A DNA stretch of 7,662 bases from an uncultured bacterium (lineage in GTDB: Bacteria > Verrucomicrobiota > Kiritimatiellia > CAIKKV01), in NCBI GenBank assembly GCA_903828035.1, contig CAIKKV010000632.1, forward strand, positions 1 through 7,662. Reading direction: 5' to 3'. Below the pieces are notes generated by a model. It did no database searches. It worked only from the letters and a program-made list of their open reading frames with translations, and was not told where the DNA came from. Position 1 is the first letter of the stretch; every line of letters begins with the position of its first letter. The position numbers and the translations under genes were made by a program. Shown here piece after piece: positions 6,701-7,662 of this stretch.

Positions 6701-7662
6701 GCCGAATGCCGCCACCGCCGGCCCCGGACACCTCTCCGCCACCGCCGCTGCCGGGCTGGATGGGCGCATTGGTTCGATCATAGGGGCTTCCGCCGGCGCC
6801 CCCGGAGCCCGTTGCGCCCTTGCCTCCGTGACTGCCGCCACCCCCATAATAACCGTTTAATACGCAAAGGCCCCGACCGGGACCGAAACCGCTGTCGGAA
6901 ACACCAACGCCGCCGGCGAACCCAAGCCCGCTCGCGTCGAACCCTCCTCCCGCCGCCACCGTCAGGTTGCTCATGACGAACAACGGAACCGCCGTGGCGT
7001 TGTTGGTCGCCAACGGCCGTACCCCGGCTCCATTCGTGACCCAGGCGGAATAGGGATACACCCAGGAGCCGGAGCCAATGCGCACGGCCCCCGTGACGCT
7101 GACGAGGGCGCCGTAGGCCGCCGTGACGGCGCTGGTGATGCCGCCATACACGGCCAGGCTTCCCCCGTTCGTCAGCGTCAGGCTGCCGCCGCAGTTCAAC
7201 ACGGAGAAAGGCGGCAGGGAGAGAACGCCGCCCGTCGCGCAGAGAATATCATTGGTCACCGTGAGCCTGAAGCCCTCCTCGGCAAACCAGAGGGCGGCGT
7301 TCGTGAGCATCAGGCGGTCGGTCGACCAGCTCGTGACGCCGTATAGCCGGACGCTCAGGAAGTTGGCCGGCGCTTCCGACAGCCACAAGGTGTCCGGCAG
7401 GTACAGGCTGCCCGCATCGCCTGCCACCTCCGGAGCCTTGGTGTTGCCCCGGCGGCCGGGAGCGGTGGTCACGCGGACGCGGGGCTGGGCCTGGGCGGCC
7501 TGGGCGGGGCCGTCATAAACCACGGCAATGCGGCCGGCGGCGCCGCCCCCGCCGGAGCCGCTACTGGAGAAGCCGTTTCCGCCCGTCGCGCTGAGCAGCC
7601 CGTTGGTCGTGCCGGAAAAGGTCGTACAATTAACAAGAATGGACCCGCCGGAACCGCCGCCC
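3789..7662 (-). CDS. giant Gly-rich, TN-rich beta-repeat surface protein, C-terminal part (5' partial)
   Basis: The frame is open to the right edge: the GTG at 7523 is internal, because the 46 codons before it (GGSILVNC...GRIA) match a repeat further on. So 1290 residues are seen and the N-terminus is missing. In order, numbered from 7523: end of a Gly-rich block (upstream to 5), TN-rich strand block (36-210), Gly-rich block (211-348), linker, divergent InlB-type repeat (about 494-568), G-x-W...NW...P unit (575-640), Gly-rich block (695-829), second strand block (860-1036), third Gly-rich block (1037-1174) and a tail ending TLILIR. The sequence is low in charge and rich in G, T, N, S and V, as in secreted beta-helix or adhesin-like proteins. 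No catalytic motif, LPXTG, PEP-CTERM or autotransporter barrel is seen. A role as exported adhesin or cell-envelope fibre is inferred from style; secretion signals would lie outside the window. Confidence 0.85.
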   Translation of the reverse strand, partial: GGGSGGSILVNCTTFSGTTNGLLSATGGNGFSSSGSGGGGAAGRIAVVYDGPAQAAQAQPRVRVTTAPGRRGNTKAPEVAGDAGSLYLPDTLWLSEAPANFLSVRLYGVTSWSTDRLMLTNAALWFAEEGFRLTVTNDILCATGGVLSLPPFSVLNCGGSLTLTNGGSLAVYGGITSAVTAAYGALVSVTGAVRIGSGSWVYPYSAWVTNGAGVRPLATNNATAVPLFVMSNLTVAAGGGFDASGLGFAGGVGVSDSGFGPGRGLCVLNGYYGGGGSHGGKGATGSGGAGGSPYDRTNAPIQPGSGGGGEVSGAGGGGIRLDVAGTASVLGTLSASANSADVSRYGGGGGGGSVFLMCGQLNIGTTTVITANGGRPGGSTSKTGGGGGGGRIAVAIGLAAADRQNLAAGQSPAGMTVFSQPSPVSAAISATGGVGYTTGYNGSNGTVVFLTTNRVLTVLGNPAEAGLPDPQTYGSQVYPGADVWVTNSVGTPANRAAGAGWASIGWKLAVSGGAQVDSGSGTQAVVHLTNDMALTWNWTNEYQLSVVSSGISNGSVNASAVNGWYTNGAVVSGILATASNGFLFSQWDGVSSGQYDNPLSVTMTNAKSLTAVFVSSTGVRKTWAGSGTWETSANWTPSGMPGTLDDVIVQSGSVLFGNARSVNSLVISNGATMTFTNWTTQLTASNVTVLAGAKITLAPAFTDSQMSNRISIVCTNFTLETNATIDASGLGYKGGVLPTDNGSGPGRGLAGTGYYGGGAGHGGAGGDGTAGNGGAEYDSTNAPVLPGSGGGGESAGAGGGAVRIDAASAVTLNGTITADGLPPVLLGGGGAGGSILIHCATFSGTTNGLLTANGGNGKDSNGASGAGAGGRIAVLYGSAQPRPGVRFSVAGGLRSTNTYRIVESGEAGTLYLPDAAFLSETMANFLNVRLYSGVTSWSADRLALTNRVVWFGENGFALTVTNDIVCETGSRLTMPPRSVLNCGGNLTLTNGGALAAYGGVTNALTAAYGSLVSVTGNVSLATGSWVYCYATYATNGAGQPPLVTNPAVAVPLFTMNNLAIAAGAGFDADGGGFGGGQPNSGQNGFGPGGGLSVGFYGGGGGHGGAGGTGQQGNGGSPYDRTNAPLRPGSGGGSERGMPGGGGIRIEARGMATIDGTLSANAPHASAASYSGGGAGGSVFLTCQDLRASASARLTANGGNPGLQGITPTSGAGGGGRIAVWIGTFTDSQRNTLSADGVVPRAVISSGYARFLGAASVTNGINTVYPERNGQPGTVVFLSMPTPAGTLILIR
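3828..5183 (-). repeat. supermodule copy B (C-terminal copy)
   Basis: Second copy of the supermodule in the giant protein. DNA identity is also high in places: a 17-bp string at 4635-4651 (GCCGTAGGCCGCCGTGA on plus) recurs at 7110-7126. Unlike copy A it ends 12 residues after GTVVFL at the protein C-terminus, without the linker and InlB-like sequence that follows copy A. Confidence 0.85.
4002..4415 (-). repeat. Gly-rich block 3 of the giant protein
   Basis: Residues about 1037-1174: GFGPGGG, GFYGGGGGHGG, SPYDRTNAP, PGSGGGS, GGGGIRIE, GGGAGGSVFLTC, ANGG, GAGGGGRIAV. It is most like block 1 (SPYDRTNAP and SVFLxC shared), as expected if blocks 1 and 3 hold equivalent places in the two supermodules. 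Confidence 0.8.
5037..5441 (-). repeat. Gly-rich block 2 of the giant protein
   Basis: Residues about 695-829: GSGPGRG, GYYGGGAGHGG, EYDSTNAP, PGSGGGG, GGGAVRID, GGGGAGGSILIHC, ANGG, GAGGRIAV. It follows the GxW unit directly and precedes strand block 2. Its last third is the closest match to the Gly-rich sequence cut by the right window edge. Confidence 0.8.
5604..5801 (-). other. G-x-W...NW...P beta-strand unit opening the second supermodule
   Basis: Residues about 575-640 read KTWAGSGTWETSANWTPSGMP, then DDVIVQSGSV and NSLVISNGATMTF. A GxW...NW...P head followed by regular valine/isoleucine strands is common at the start of beta-helical passenger regions in PVC and autotransporter-like proteins. 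The equivalent unit before copy A would lie outside the window. Confidence 0.6.
5820..6044 (-). other. divergent InlB-type beta-grasp repeat (single copy)
   Basis: Residues about 494-568 show the pattern YQLSV...NGSV...NGWYTNGAVV...A...GFLFSQWDG...NPLSVTM...SLTAVF, which is the order of conserved positions in the divergent InlB B-repeat (Flg_new_2-like) family found in bacterial surface proteins. It is the only copy in the window and sits between the two supermodules, probably as a spacer. Confidence 0.7.
6312..7662 (-). repeat. supermodule copy A: Gly-rich end, strand block, Gly-rich block, tail
   Basis: This segment (from the window edge to the GTVVFL strand) matches 3828-5183 at protein level with an offset of about 826 residues. 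Shared landmarks are GGSIL(V/I)xC, FSGTTNGLL, GRIAV, AGxLYLPD, VTSW, SVLNCGG, LTLTNGG, GSWVY, TNGAG, AVPLF, GFGPG, SPYDRTNAP, GGRIAV and GTVVFL. By eye roughly two thirds of residues are identical in the strand block. It is cut by the window edge, so it may extend further upstream. Confidence 0.85.
6480..6893 (-). repeat. Gly-rich block 1 of the giant protein
   Basis: Residues about 211-348. It runs from GFGPGRG through GYYGGGGSHGG, SPYDRTNAP, PGSGGGG, GGGGIRLD, GGGGGGSVFLMC and ANGG to GGGGGGGRIAV. Runs of Gly alternate with short hydrophobic strands, and one Cys sits in the SVFLMC strand. The same order recurs in blocks 2 and 3. Confidence 0.8.

Noticed and set aside
4002..6893. CRISPR-like or satellite DNA because of repeated GCC/CCG-rich strings
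   Set aside because: The repeats are Gly codon runs in a coding frame with irregular spacing; there is no constant repeat-spacer structure.
7521..7523. GTG at 7523 as the start of the giant protein
   Set aside because: The frame stays open to the window edge and the 46 upstream codons match the Gly-rich block before strand block 2, so this is an internal valine codon.

Overview
The window (about 65% GC by eye) holds four genes, all read leftward on the minus strand, plus a possible 3' scrap of a convergent plus-strand gene at the left edge. The largest is a surface-type repeat protein dense in Gly, Thr and Asn, with TN-rich beta strands, a divergent InlB-type repeat and a G-x-W...NW unit. 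This style is familiar from the PVC group (Kiritimatiellota, Lentisphaerota, Verrucomicrobiota). That assignment rests on protein style only, with no marker gene, and is tentative.

Layout in transcription order (right to left). (1) 7662-3789: the C-terminal 1290 residues of a giant repeat protein whose 5' end lies outside the window. It contains two copies of a very large supermodule with a period of about 826 residues. Each is built from a TN-rich beta-strand block, Gly-rich blocks and a short tail; only the first in-window copy runs on into linker and InlB-like sequence. The second stops just after a GTVVFL strand, with no recognisable anchor. (2) 3695-2703: a 330-residue Cys-rich protein made of two diverged copies of one domain that resembles DUF1284. 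(3) 2543-750: a hybrid-free sensor histidine kinase with seven membrane segments, PAS, HisKA_3-type dimerisation/phosphotransfer and HATPase_c domains. (4) 753-100: its NarL/LuxR-type response regulator, overlapping the kinase gene by 4 bp.

The kinase and regulator are clearly one translationally coupled two-component system. The kinase gene has a good sigma70-like promoter whose predicted start point leaves only a 5-7 nt leader and whose -10 box sits inside an inverted repeat. The DUF1284-like gene has its own weaker promoter with a different inverted repeat at the predicted start point. The large surface protein appears to be a separate upstream unit. Whether the two-component system controls the surface protein or the Cys-rich protein cannot be told from the sequence.

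No RNA gene, CRISPR array, insertion sequence or integrase is visible. The most interesting items are the very long internal duplication and Gly-rich architecture of the surface protein, the fused double Cys-rich protein, and the near-leaderless, dyad-overlapped kinase promoter.
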